Of a DNA stretch of 64,000 nt, positions 43,231 to 50,756 are shown piece by piece. The position numbers were made by a program, and so were the translations under genes. Numbering within the stretch: the first letter of the stretch is position 1; each line of letters begins with the position of its first letter. This DNA comes from Ilumatobacteraceae bacterium (GTDB lineage Bacteria > Actinomycetota > Acidimicrobiia > Acidimicrobiales > Ilumatobacteraceae), in the NCBI GenBank assembly GCA_033344875.1, contig JAWPMO010000001.1:1079595-1143594 (forward strand), read 5' to 3'. The notes below the pieces were generated by a model. It ran no database searches. It was not told the origin of the DNA and saw only the letters and a program-made list of their open reading frames with translations.

Positions 43231-44364
43231 ATGGAGCACGCAGACGACGCGATGCAAGAACGCGCCGAACGGTGGGCGTCGACGATGCGCGGCCACATGG
43301 CCGACGGTGTCGCGCTCGCCCACGAAGACTCGTGGGCCGGGCCGGGCAGCACGGCGACGCTCGACCGGCACGCTCGTGAGGAGCGCGATCAGGAGACCTT
43401 GGCACCGCTGGCCACGAAGGCGTCGGGCAGCGGCGACCGACCGACCGAGGAGGAGCCCGACCCGTTCCGCACCTGTTTCGAGCGGGATCGGGACCGGATC
43501 CTCCACGACTCGTCGTTCCGCCGTCTCGCCGGCAAGACCCAGGTCTTCGTGTTCCCGGACGACCACCAACGCACACGGCTCACCCACGCCCTCGAGGTCG
43601 CTCAGGTCGCGCGGTCGGTGTCCGGCGCGATCGGTCTCAACGTGGCGCTCACCGAGGCCATCGCGATCGGACACGACTGCGGCCACGGCCCTGGCGGCCA
43701 CGCGAGCGAGGACGCCCTGTCGCCCTACGTCGAGGAAGGCTTCGACCATGCGGTGTGGGGCGCCGATGTGACGCTGGCACCGCTCAACCTGTGCAGCGAG
43801 ACGATCGACGGGGTGCGCAACCACTCGTGGAGCCGCCCGGCTCCGGCGACGCCCGAGGGTGAGGTGGTCTCGTGGGCCGACCGGATCGCCTACGTGTGCC
43901 ACGACTTCGAAGATGCCGTCGCCGCCGGCATCGTCACTCCCGACATGCTCCCGGCGCTCGTGCGCGACCGCGTCGGCACCGACCGGTCACAGCAGCTGGG
44001 CACCTTCGTCCGAGCGATGATCCGGGCCACCGCCGAGACCGGCCGGATCGGCATGGTCGAACACGTCGCAGAGGCACTCGCGATGTTCCGCCGGTTCAAC
44101 TACGAACTCGTGTACATGCGGCCCGCCAGCGTCGCCCAGGCCGACAGTGTGATCGCGCTCCTCCGCGCACTGGTCGAGTACTACGCCGATCGGCCGAACC
44201 TGCTCCCCGATGCCCAGGGTCACGGTCTCGATGCCGGGTCGGCGGACGCCTTGCGGGCTGCGGTCGCCTACGTCGGCGGGATGACCGACCGATTCGCCTG
44301 CCGTCAGGCCTTGGCGCTGCTGGGTTGGGAGCGCCACCGTCTCCCGGTCGGCATCGACGTCTGA
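43231..44364 (+). CDS. dgt: dGTPase-like HD-domain triphosphohydrolase
   Basis: A 377-residue enzyme. FERDRDRILHDSSFRRLAGKTQVF and RTRLTHALEVAQVARSV are diagnostic of Dgt-type dNTP triphosphohydrolases. The metal-binding HD is in GHDCGHGPGGHASE (His148, Asp149, His152), and VVSWADRIAYVCHDFEDA supplies the last Asp. It would cut dNTPs to nucleoside and triphosphate, for pool control or phage defence. An extra ~70-residue acidic N terminus precedes the domain. It stands alone on the plus strand inside an otherwise conserved minus-strand ribosomal/obg operon. Confidence 0.88.
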   Translation: MEHADDAMQERAERWASTMRGHMADGVALAHEDSWAGPGSTATLDRHAREERDQETLAPLATKASGSGDRPTEEEPDPFRTCFERDRDRILHDSSFRRLAGKTQVFVFPDDHQRTRLTHALEVAQVARSVSGAIGLNVALTEAIAIGHDCGHGPGGHASEDALSPYVEEGFDHAVWGADVTLAPLNLCSETIDGVRNHSWSRPAPATPEGEVVSWADRIAYVCHDFEDAVAAGIVTPDMLPALVRDRVGTDRSQQLGTFVRAMIRATAETGRIGMVEHVAEALAMFRRFNYELVYMRPASVAQADSVIALLRALVEYYADRPNLLPDAQGHGLDAGSADALRAAVAYVGGMTDRFACRQALALLGWERHRLPVGIDV

Positions 44365-44387
44365 CGCACGTTCGGGCACGAGAACGA

Positions 44388-44419
44388 CGAAGGCGGGGCG
44401 CCGGAGCGCCCCGCCTTCG
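44388..44419. terminator. Strong bidirectional hairpin terminator
   Basis: CGAAGGCGGGGCG (44388-44400) and CGCCCCGCCTTCG (44407-44419) make a perfect 13-bp stem with a 6-base loop. It lies between the convergent dgt and rpmA stops and can serve both strands. There is no T tract. Confidence 0.8.
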
Positions 44420-44439
44420 ATCAGATCGTGTTGGTGGTG

Positions 44440-44694
44440 TCAGCCCACCGGGTTGACGTCGATCACCTTCCGGCCCTTGCGGGTCCCGAACTCGACCGAA
44501 CCGTCGACGAGCGCGAACAGCGTGTCGTCGCCGCCCTTGCCGACGTTCTTGCCGGCGTGGAACTTCGTGCCACGCTGACGGATGAGGATCGTTCCGGCGG
44601 TGATCTCTTCGCCACCGAACGCCTTCACGCCGAGGCGCTGCGCGTTGGAATCGCGCCCGTTGCGGGTTGAACCGCCACCCTTGGTCTTCGACAT
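44440..44694 (-). CDS. rpmA: 50S ribosomal protein L27
   Basis: 84 residues. [46 protein letters not shown] and [14 protein letters not shown] are the L27 signature. The N terminus lies near the peptidyl-transferase centre and needs no cleavage here, unlike Firmicutes L27. It is placed 9 bases after rplU. Confidence 0.97.
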   Translation of the reverse strand: MSKTKGGGSTRNGRDSNAQRLGVKAFGGEEITAGTILIRQRGTKFHAGKNVGKGGDDTLFALVDGSVEFGTRKGRKVIDVNPVG

Positions 44695-44703
44695 GTCAGT
44701 CCC

Positions 44704-45015
44704 TCAGCTCTTCTTGATCGAGGTGATCTCGACCACCGTGTAATTCTGACGGTGGCCGTATCGGCGGCGGTTGTTGGTGCGGCGCTTGTAGGTGAACCCG
44801 TTGATCTTCGGGCCCTTCGTGGTTCCGACGATCTTCCCGGTAACCGAGGCGCCCGAGAGCGCATCGCCGCCGGCGATGACGTCGTCGCCATCGACCAGCA
44901 TCACGGGGGTCAGCGAAACCTCGCTGCCCTCGTCACCTTTGAGCAGTTCGAGTTCGACCTGCTGACCTTCGGTCACTTTTTCCTGTTTGCCGCCAGAGGC
45001 GATCACTGCGTACAT
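44704..45015 (-). CDS. rplU: 50S ribosomal protein L21
   Basis: 103 residues. MYAVIASGGKQEKV and GFTYKRRTNNRRRYGHRQNYTVVEITSI are the L21 signature. On the minus strand TAGCAT ends 10 bases before the ATG (45026-45031), so it probably has its own promoter just after the candidate selenoprotein gene. Confidence 0.97.
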   Translation of the reverse strand: MYAVIASGGKQEKVTEGQQVELELLKGDEGSEVSLTPVMLVDGDDVIAGGDALSGASVTGKIVGTTKGPKINGFTYKRRTNNRRRYGHRQNYTVVEITSIKKS

Positions 45016-45025
45016 AGCTCATGGA

Positions 45026-45031
45026 ATGCTA
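45026..45031 (-). promoter_or_regulatory. -10 hexamer TAGCAT for rplU-rpmA
   Basis: Ends 10 bases before ATG 45015, leaving at most a few bases of leader. Confidence 0.4.
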
Positions 45032-45059
45032 ACGGTCCGCGGTGACCGCTCCAACCGGA

Positions 45060-45377
45060 TCAGCAGCAATCATCGCCGCCGGCGTAGACCGGCCGGTGGC
45101 GCTCGTCGGACAGCTCGACGACCAGGTTCTTCACGAACCGGCCCTTGGTGGTGATCCGCATGCGCGATGCCATGCCGCTGAGCACCGGCGTGACCAGGAT
45201 CCGGTACTCGGGGTGCCTGACCCGGCTGTACGGCGCGAGGTTCTTGTTCTTCGTGTTGGTGTCGACCGACACCTCTGCGACCTTGCCTCAACCGGTGGGC
45301 TTGATGAAGTCGATCGTCATCGTGCCGCCGCGCTTGTCGAGCAGCGCCTTGGCGTCGTCGGTGATGTCGAGTTCCAT
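45060..45377 (-). CDS. Candidate selenoprotein with in-frame TGA at codon 30 and C-terminal Cys-Cys
   Basis: Reading from ATG 45377 gives MELDITDDAKALLDKRGG-TMTIDFIKPTG, then TGA (45290-45288), then GKVAEVSVDTNTKNKN and onward for 75 more codons, ending GGDDCC. With Sec at position 30 the protein has 105 residues. Evidence: (1) TAGGTT ends exactly 6 bases before the ATG; (2) about 27 of 29 codons before the TGA and nearly all after it end in G or C, like real genes here; (3) a GGUC-loop hairpin follows the TGA at SECIS distance. The layout (short beta-strand domain, Gly-Sec) recalls small HesB-like or CC/Se-motif (seleno)proteins, from memory. A stand-alone 70-residue gene starting at a GTG or ATG after the TGA, or a pseudogene, are the alternatives. 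Confidence 0.7.
45258..45273 (-). promoter_or_regulatory. Putative bacterial SECIS hairpin
   Basis: In the mRNA GGUGUC-GGUC-GACACC folds into a perfect 6-bp stem with a four-base GGUC loop. The stem starts 14 bases, and the loop 20 bases, after the UGA. The E. coli fdhF SECIS also presents GGUC in its apical loop at nearly the same distance (known from the SelB literature, recalled). Confidence 0.6.
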
Positions 45378-45383
45378 ACCCGG

Positions 45384-45389
45384 AACCTA
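45384..45389 (-). promoter_or_regulatory. -10 hexamer TAGGTT of the candidate selenoprotein
   Basis: Ends exactly 6 bases before ATG 45377, matching the leaderless pattern and marking the 29-codon segment before the TGA as a real gene start. Confidence 0.55.
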
Positions 45390-45417
45390 CCGACTCGACG
45401 TTGACGGTGCGACGTGC

Positions 45418-48000
45418 TCAGTCGACCCGGTCGTAGCGCAGTTCCATGCCGTCGCTCGTGATGAACATCTGGCCGTTCTTGCAGTAGTACGGCCCGCCGA
45501 CGAACTCGGCTCCGAGTGGCGCCTCGTCGGTCGACGAGGTGATGTTCCCTGCCGAGGTGCCGATCGTGACGGCGAGTGTGAACGCCGTGGTCTCGATCGC
45601 CTGGATCTCGGACGCCGTGGCGATGATGTTGCCGGCCTGCGAGCCGGTCATCGTCATCGTGCCGCTGACTCCACCACCCTCGACCAGGATCGCGAAGTCG
45701 GCGAGGGTCGTGGTGAAGGACCTGTCCTCGGCGATGGTGATCTCCCAGTAGCCGCCGGCCGGTGATGCCTGCACCTCGCTGTCGGAGACCAGCTCGGTGA
45801 AGTGCTCGGCGTTGACCCGCCACGTGCCGGTCAGGCAGTACTCGCCGACGACCACCGGCACGGTGACGGACACGGTCGGGTTCGATGCCAACGTCGCCGT
45901 GACCGTGTACGTCCCCGGCTCGCCGCCGGCGGTGTACACCGCCCCGGACGACGGCCCGCTGGTGATGTTGCCCCCGGTGGCCGACCACAGCACGTCGACC
46001 GGCGTGCCGTTCCGGTCGGTCGCCAGGTACTCGAGTTGCTTGCGGACCTCGACGTTGCCATTCTCGGGCGTCACCACGATCTTCGCCAGCTCGAACACGA
46101 CGGTGTCGTTGCGGACATCGGTGGCCCTCGCCCGGAGTCCGGTCGTGCTGGTGGACGCGATCTCCATGACGTACGGATAGTCGTCGGGGTCCGACGGGGT
46201 CACGTACGGGCGGGACCCGGCATCGTTCGTGTCGTCACCGGTGCCGTCACCCCACGCACCGGGGCCGCTGTGCCACACCAGCGTTGTGGTGTCGGCGTGA
46301 TCGAGACGGGTCGTGATCGACACGGTCTCACCGGGCCGCTGCACCGACACCGTCTCCGGCGTCGACACGACCCCGAGCCGTTTCGTCTCGATCGGGATGA
46401 TCACCTCGGTGCTCCGCCCGGAGAACACCTCGGCGTCGGCGCGGAGGCGAAGTCGGCCGGTGCCGAGGTCGGTCGGCCGATAGGCGAGGGTCGCGTCGTC
46501 GGCTTCGACGTTGCCGGACGCCCGCTCGAGCACCACGTACTTCGTGTCGCTGACGTCGACCTCCCACCGCTGTGGGCAGACGCTGTAGTTGCCGGGGGTG
46601 ACCGCGTCGATGTACTTGTTCGTGACGGTGTCTCGCACGTTGCCACCCTCGTCGATGACGTCCTTGCCGAAGTCGTCGGGGACACGATCCTTCAGTCTCC
46701 CGGTCAACTTGTCGCTCAACGCACTGGTGATCGCCTTGGTCGCCGTCGCCACGAGCGCCGATGCGTCCCAACCGGTCGACGCCGCGTGGAGCGTGATCCC
46801 CTGGACGGAACCGTCCTTCTCGAAGTCCTCGTTGAACTCGGTGATGGTGACCCCGGCATCGATGCTCTCGAGGATCGTCGGGTACTGACCGGCGACACTG
46901 CTCTTGTAGGTCTCGAGCAGCGAGAACATGTCGGCGACGACGCCGATGATGGTGCCGTACGCTCCGAGCGGCAGCGAACCGAGCACGGACGCGATCGACT
47001 GGATTCCGGCGAGCACCTGCGCCTCGGCGCCGCCCTCGCGCAAGATCGCGTCGGTGCCCTTGGCCATCGCTTCGATCAGTTGCTCGGCGTTGTCCGCCTC
47101 GACGTTGCCGTCGGTGCAGTTGTCGCCGACCTGCCCGGGCGCGGGCCAGGCCGGAGCGGCGAGCGAGGCGAGTGCCCGCTCGGGGGGTGCCCGGAAACCT
47201 CTCACGCGTGATGGAGCGCCGATCGAGTCGATCAGCCCCAACCCCACCACGAGCGCGTCGAGTCGTTCACGTTCGTCGGCGGTGAGTCCGAGGGCGTCGG
47301 GCAGGCTCTCGAGGTCGTTCTCGGTGCCGTCGTCGACGTACCCGAGCACGAGCCGCAGCGGACGCAGCTCCGGAGCGACCTCGTCGATGGCGGTCTCGCG
47401 GAGCTCGGCGACGCTGCTGCCCGACGTCGCCGCCGAAGCGTCGATCGCTGTGAGGAGCGCCTCGACGGCGTCGTCGAACCCGCCGGCTGCCGCCGGCAGC
47501 GCGGCGACCTGCATCGGGATGACGCCGCTGCGGCTGTCGGCGGCCACGAACCGGAACTCGACGTCGGCGATCTCGCCGGCCGCCTCGACGAACACCGGCA
47601 CGACGCTCGTGAGCCCGTCGTCGTCCAGGTAGAGCGGGAGCGAGACGGTGCCGTCGTCCGTTGCCATCAACAGTTCGAGTTCGCCGAGATCGGCCGACGT
47701 GTCGATGCCGTCGACGTGGAGCACACCGAGTTCGGTGACGGCATCCTCGGCGAACGATGCGTCGGCCAGCCAACCGGACGCGACCGACGCCGTGTCGACC
47801 GGCGTCGTGCCCGCTGTCGTCGTGCCCGCCGCCGTGGTGCTCGGCGTCGACGGTTCCTCTGCCGGCGCCGTGTCGCTCACCGACGCGTCGTCTCCCGAGG
47901 CGCACGCGGCGACGAGCAGCGATGCGGTGGCGATCAGGGCGGTCCCGCTGCGGGTGCGGGCGCGCCGCGCCGCCGCGGGGGTCGATTCCGTGGTGGTCAT
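45418..48000 (-). CDS. Large lipoprotein with Ig-like region, unknown function
   Basis: An 860-residue protein. It has a signal peptide, a lipobox-like LLVAACAS (Cys near residue 33), and a Thr/Ser/Ala linker to residue ~75. The middle (~80-480) is helical and acidic. Residues ~620-760 contain an Ig-like/BIG domain with the typical VDVLWSATGGN and TYTVTATLASNPTVSVTVPVVV strands. The last ~100 residues form a lipocalin-like or CHU-type beta sheet opening CLTGTWRVNAEHF. ATG 48000 is the first start before the signal peptide. It sits between rne and rplU, where Actinobacteria usually have nothing. Confidence 0.7.
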   Translation of the reverse strand: MTTTESTPAAARRARTRSGTALIATASLLVAACASGDDASVSDTAPAEEPSTPSTTAAGTTTAGTTPVDTASVASGWLADASFAEDAVTELGVLHVDGIDTSADLGELELLMATDDGTVSLPLYLDDDGLTSVVPVFVEAAGEIADVEFRFVAADSRSGVIPMQVAALPAAAGGFDDAVEALLTAIDASAATSGSSVAELRETAIDEVAPELRPLRLVLGYVDDGTENDLESLPDALGLTADERERLDALVVGLGLIDSIGAPSRVRGFRAPPERALASLAAPAWPAPGQVGDNCTDGNVEADNAEQLIEAMAKGTDAILREGGAEAQVLAGIQSIASVLGSLPLGAYGTIIGVVADMFSLLETYKSSVAGQYPTILESIDAGVTITEFNEDFEKDGSVQGITLHAASTGWDASALVATATKAITSALSDKLTGRLKDRVPDDFGKDVIDEGGNVRDTVTNKYIDAVTPGNYSVCPQRWEVDVSDTKYVVLERASGNVEADDATLAYRPTDLGTGRLRLRADAEVFSGRSTEVIIPIETKRLGVVSTPETVSVQRPGETVSITTRLDHADTTTLVWHSGPGAWGDGTGDDTNDAGSRPYVTPSDPDDYPYVMEIASTSTTGLRARATDVRNDTVVFELAKIVVTPENGNVEVRKQLEYLATDRNGTPVDVLWSATGGNITSGPSSGAVYTAGGEPGTYTVTATLASNPTVSVTVPVVVGEYCLTGTWRVNAEHFTELVSDSEVQASPAGGYWEITIAEDRSFTTTLADFAILVEGGGVSGTMTMTGSQAGNIIATASEIQAIETTAFTLAVTIGTSAGNITSSTDEAPLGAEFVGGPYYCKNGQMFITSDGMELRYDRVD

Positions 48001-48065
48001 GTGGTCCAGTCCACCACGTCGAGATGCAGGACACGGCCGACGCGGGGCCTCGTCCGACGAATTGA

Positions 48066-48095
48066 GTAGTGCCCGGGCACCGACTGGGTAGTGCC
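48066..48095. promoter_or_regulatory. Direct repeat GTAGTGCC and palindrome upstream of the lipoprotein
   Basis: GTAGTGCC occurs at 48066-48073 and 48088-48095, exactly 22 bp (two helical turns) apart. GTGCCCGGGCAC (48069-48080) is a perfect 12-bp palindrome. This is a good shape for a regulator site. Confidence 0.4.
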
Positions 48096-48124
48096 GTCGG
48101 GTGATCCGGTCGAGCCGGGTCGAG

Positions 48125-50017
48125 CTAGTCGAGCATCCCGTGGTCGATCTTGACCCCCCGGCCCTCACAATCCGGGCACGTCTCGGAGAACTCGGTGAGG
48201 AGGCCTTCGCCGATCCGCTTCCGAGTCATCTCCACCAGGCCGAGCTCGGTGATGTCGAACACCTGGGTCCGCGTCTTGTCGCGAGCGAGCGCCTCGCGGA
48301 ACGCCGTGACGACCTTGGCACGGTTCTCGCGGATCTCCATGTCGATGAAGTCGATCACGATGATGCCGCCGATGTCGCGGAGTCGGAGCTGCTTGGCGAT
48401 CTCCTCGGCCGCCTCCATGTTGTTGTGGAAGACCGTCTCTTCGAGGTTCGACTTGCCGACGTTCTTGCCCGTGTTCACGTCGATCACCGAGAGCGCCTCG
48501 GTGTGCTCGATGATCAGCGATCCGCCCGACGGCAACCAGACCTTGCGGTCGAGCGCTTTGTGCACCTGCTCGTGCACGTGGTGCCGCTCGAACAGCGACA
48601 GCCCTTCGGCTTCGGCGTCGTAGTACTCGATGCGGTCGGCCAGCTCGGGGTTGAACGCCGTGACGTAGTCGCGGACCTCTTCGAAGAGTCGCTGGTCATC
48701 GATCACGACGCCGCGGTAGTCGGGGTTGAACTCCTCGCGGATGACACGAACGGCGAGTTCGGGCTCGCGGTACAGCAGCGTCGGCTTGTTGGCCTTGGCC
48801 GCCTTGCGCTCGATGTCGCTCCACTGCTTGAGCAGCAGGTCCATGTCGGCTTCGAGGTCGGCCTCGGTGGCGTGTTCGGCGGCTGTGCGCACGATCAGAC
48901 CGTGCTGTTCGGGCTTCACCCGGTCGAGGATGTTGCGCAGCCGCTTGCGGGTGTCGTCGGGCAGTCGCTTCGAGATGCCGTACGTCTTGGAGTTCGGGAT
49001 CAACACGACGAAGCGTCCGGGCAGCGACACCTCTTGCGTGAGGCGAGCGCCCTTGGCACCGATCGGGTTCTTGGTCACCTGGCACATGATCATCTGCCGG
49101 GCTTTGAGGATGTCCTCGATGCGGGCGTTCTTGCCCTTCTGCTCGATGTCTTCCTGGTCGTACTGCACGTCGCCGCGGTACAGCACCGCGTTCTTGGGCG
49201 TTGCGATGTCGACGAACGCGGCCTCCATGCCCGGCAGCACGTTCTGCACGCGGCCGAGGTAGATGTTGCCGTGGATCTGACTCACGTCGTCGGCGGGCCG
49301 GCTGACGTAGTGCTCGATCAGGTTGCGGCCTTCCATCACGGCGACCTGGGCCATGCCGGGGCGCACTTGGACGCACATGAAGTAGCGACCGATCGGCTTG
49401 CCGTTGCGCTCGCGCCCGCTGCGCTGCTCGATCAGCTCCTGCTCGGCAGCGGACGGCTTGCCCTTGCCGCCGCGCCCGCCACGGCGACGCTTCTTGCCGT
49501 CGCCGGACTCGCCGCGCTGGTCGCTGCGGTCGGCCTTGGGCTTCGAGTTGCGGCCGCCGTCGTTCGACTGCCCGCCGCCCTTGCCGCCACGCTTGCGGCG
49601 CTTCTGGCCGGTCTTGCCCTCGCCGGACCCACCGTTCGCTCCGTCGCCGTCGTTCGACGTGGCGCGTCCGGGGGGCGGCTTGCTCGGTACGAGCGGTCGA
49701 GTGTCGCCGATCTGCGGTTTGCGCACGAGCGCACGCTCGGCGACAGCGGCGTCTTTGACCTTGCCCTCGCTGATCGGTTCGGGCAGCTCCTCGGGGTCGC
49801 GACCATCGTCGGCGCTCCCGGCGTCGTTCGAGTCACCGGCATTGCGGTTGTCGTCGCCGGACGGTGCGGCCTTCTTGCGGCCCTGGCCGCCGCGTGAGCC
49901 GCGGCGCCGCTTGTTCGACGAGTTACCCGAGGGCGAGCCCCCGGTGGAATCGTCGTTGGAATCGGTCGTCGCCGGAGCCTCGGAGGCATCGCCGGTGTCG
50001 GTCGTGGGTTCGTCCAT
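48125..50017 (-). CDS. rne: Ribonuclease E/G family endoribonuclease
   Basis: A 630-residue enzyme. The first ~200 residues are a disordered, Lys/Arg/Gly/Asp-rich region, unusual in being N-terminal, as in other Actinobacteria. The core has the S1 domain (GNIYLGRVQNVLPGMEAAFVDIATPKNAVLY), the RNase H-like and DNase-like parts (GLIVRTAAEHA; SLIIEHTEALSVIDVNTGKN; IIVIDFIDM with the Mg-binding Asp), and a Zn-link CPDCEGRG. It processes rRNA and turns over mRNA. GAAGGGA is ~9 bases before the ATG. It follows the DUF2344 gene by 15 bases. Confidence 0.93.
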   Translation of the reverse strand: MDEPTTDTGDASEAPATTDSNDDSTGGSPSGNSSNKRRRGSRGGQGRKKAAPSGDDNRNAGDSNDAGSADDGRDPEELPEPISEGKVKDAAVAERALVRKPQIGDTRPLVPSKPPPGRATSNDGDGANGGSGEGKTGQKRRKRGGKGGGQSNDGGRNSKPKADRSDQRGESGDGKKRRRGGRGGKGKPSAAEQELIEQRSGRERNGKPIGRYFMCVQVRPGMAQVAVMEGRNLIEHYVSRPADDVSQIHGNIYLGRVQNVLPGMEAAFVDIATPKNAVLYRGDVQYDQEDIEQKGKNARIEDILKARQMIMCQVTKNPIGAKGARLTQEVSLPGRFVVLIPNSKTYGISKRLPDDTRKRLRNILDRVKPEQHGLIVRTAAEHATEADLEADMDLLLKQWSDIERKAAKANKPTLLYREPELAVRVIREEFNPDYRGVVIDDQRLFEEVRDYVTAFNPELADRIEYYDAEAEGLSLFERHHVHEQVHKALDRKVWLPSGGSLIIEHTEALSVIDVNTGKNVGKSNLEETVFHNNMEAAEEIAKQLRLRDIGGIIVIDFIDMEIRENRAKVVTAFREALARDKTRTQVFDITELGLVEMTRKRIGEGLLTEFSETCPDCEGRGVKIDHGMLD

Positions 50018-50032
50018 GTCGGTGGTCCCTTC

Positions 50033-50746
50033 TCATGTGAGCACCGCCAGGGTGTTCACATCGACGTCGGCCGGCAGAGGGATGGCCTCGCGTCGTGTGC
50101 CGTCGTCGTCAAGCCATTGGTGAGTACGAAGTGCCCGGACATCGCGTGCATCGATGTTCGGATAGGCCAACTCGGCGAGCTCTCCGGGGCGGAGGGCGCG
50201 TCCGATGGTGACCAGATCGGCGATCAGTCGATCGCCGGTTGGATCGGGGCGCAGATCGATGATCATCGGGCGCACGTCGTCGGCGCTCCGTTTCCCCTTG
50301 CGTTCCCGCTCGAGCACGAGCTCGGTCGACTCGAGGAGTCGACAGGCATCGCGATGGTCCTCGGCGGTGAGCTGCGCGCTCCAGAGCTGCCACGTGCACG
50401 ACGTGACCGCTTCTTGGAGCGAGTCGACTCCCGGTTCCCGTTCACCGGCGGCGAGCACGTCGAAGCCGTTCGGGAGTGCGTCGGACAGACGCGCCGGGAG
50501 GGTGGTCAGATCGACATCGTCGGCCGCAACGTCGCGCTGCAACTCGATGTCGACATATTCCGCAATCGACTCGGCACCCGTGGGGAGAGCCAGGCCGAAG
50601 CTGATCTTGGCGCGGGGCGTGAACCCCTCGGTGAACGCCACCGGGAGGCCGGCGCGCCGAAGCGCTCGCTCCCACATCCGGGCGGCGTCGCGATGACTGG
50701 TGAAACGGACCTTGCCGACCTTGGTCGCCCGGACGCGCAGCTTCAC
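50033..50746 (-). CDS. DUF2344 (TIGR03936-type) protein
   Basis: A 237-residue protein starting with GTG. LRVRATKVGKVRFTSHRDAARMWERALRRAGLPVAFTEGFTPRAKISFGLALPTGAESIAEYVDIEL is the family signature. In many Actinobacteria and Clostridia it follows or is fused to the TIGR03960 radical SAM protein, and the two precede rne-rplU-rpmA. Its function is unproven; the context points to RNA or ribosome modification. Confidence 0.88.
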   Translation of the reverse strand: MKLRVRATKVGKVRFTSHRDAARMWERALRRAGLPVAFTEGFTPRAKISFGLALPTGAESIAEYVDIELQRDVAADDVDLTTLPARLSDALPNGFDVLAAGEREPGVDSLQEAVTSCTWQLWSAQLTAEDHRDACRLLESTELVLERERKGKRSADDVRPMIIDLRPDPTGDRLIADLVTIGRALRPGELAELAYPNIDARDVRALRTHQWLDDDGTRREAIPLPADVDVNTLAVLT

Positions 50747-50756
50747 GCGCGGGCCC

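Noticed and set aside
45060-45272. A free 70-residue gene starting after the TGA
   Set aside because: There is no promoter hexamer or ribosome site before its GTG. The promoter, ATG and coding bias lie before the TGA. It is kept as an alternative only.
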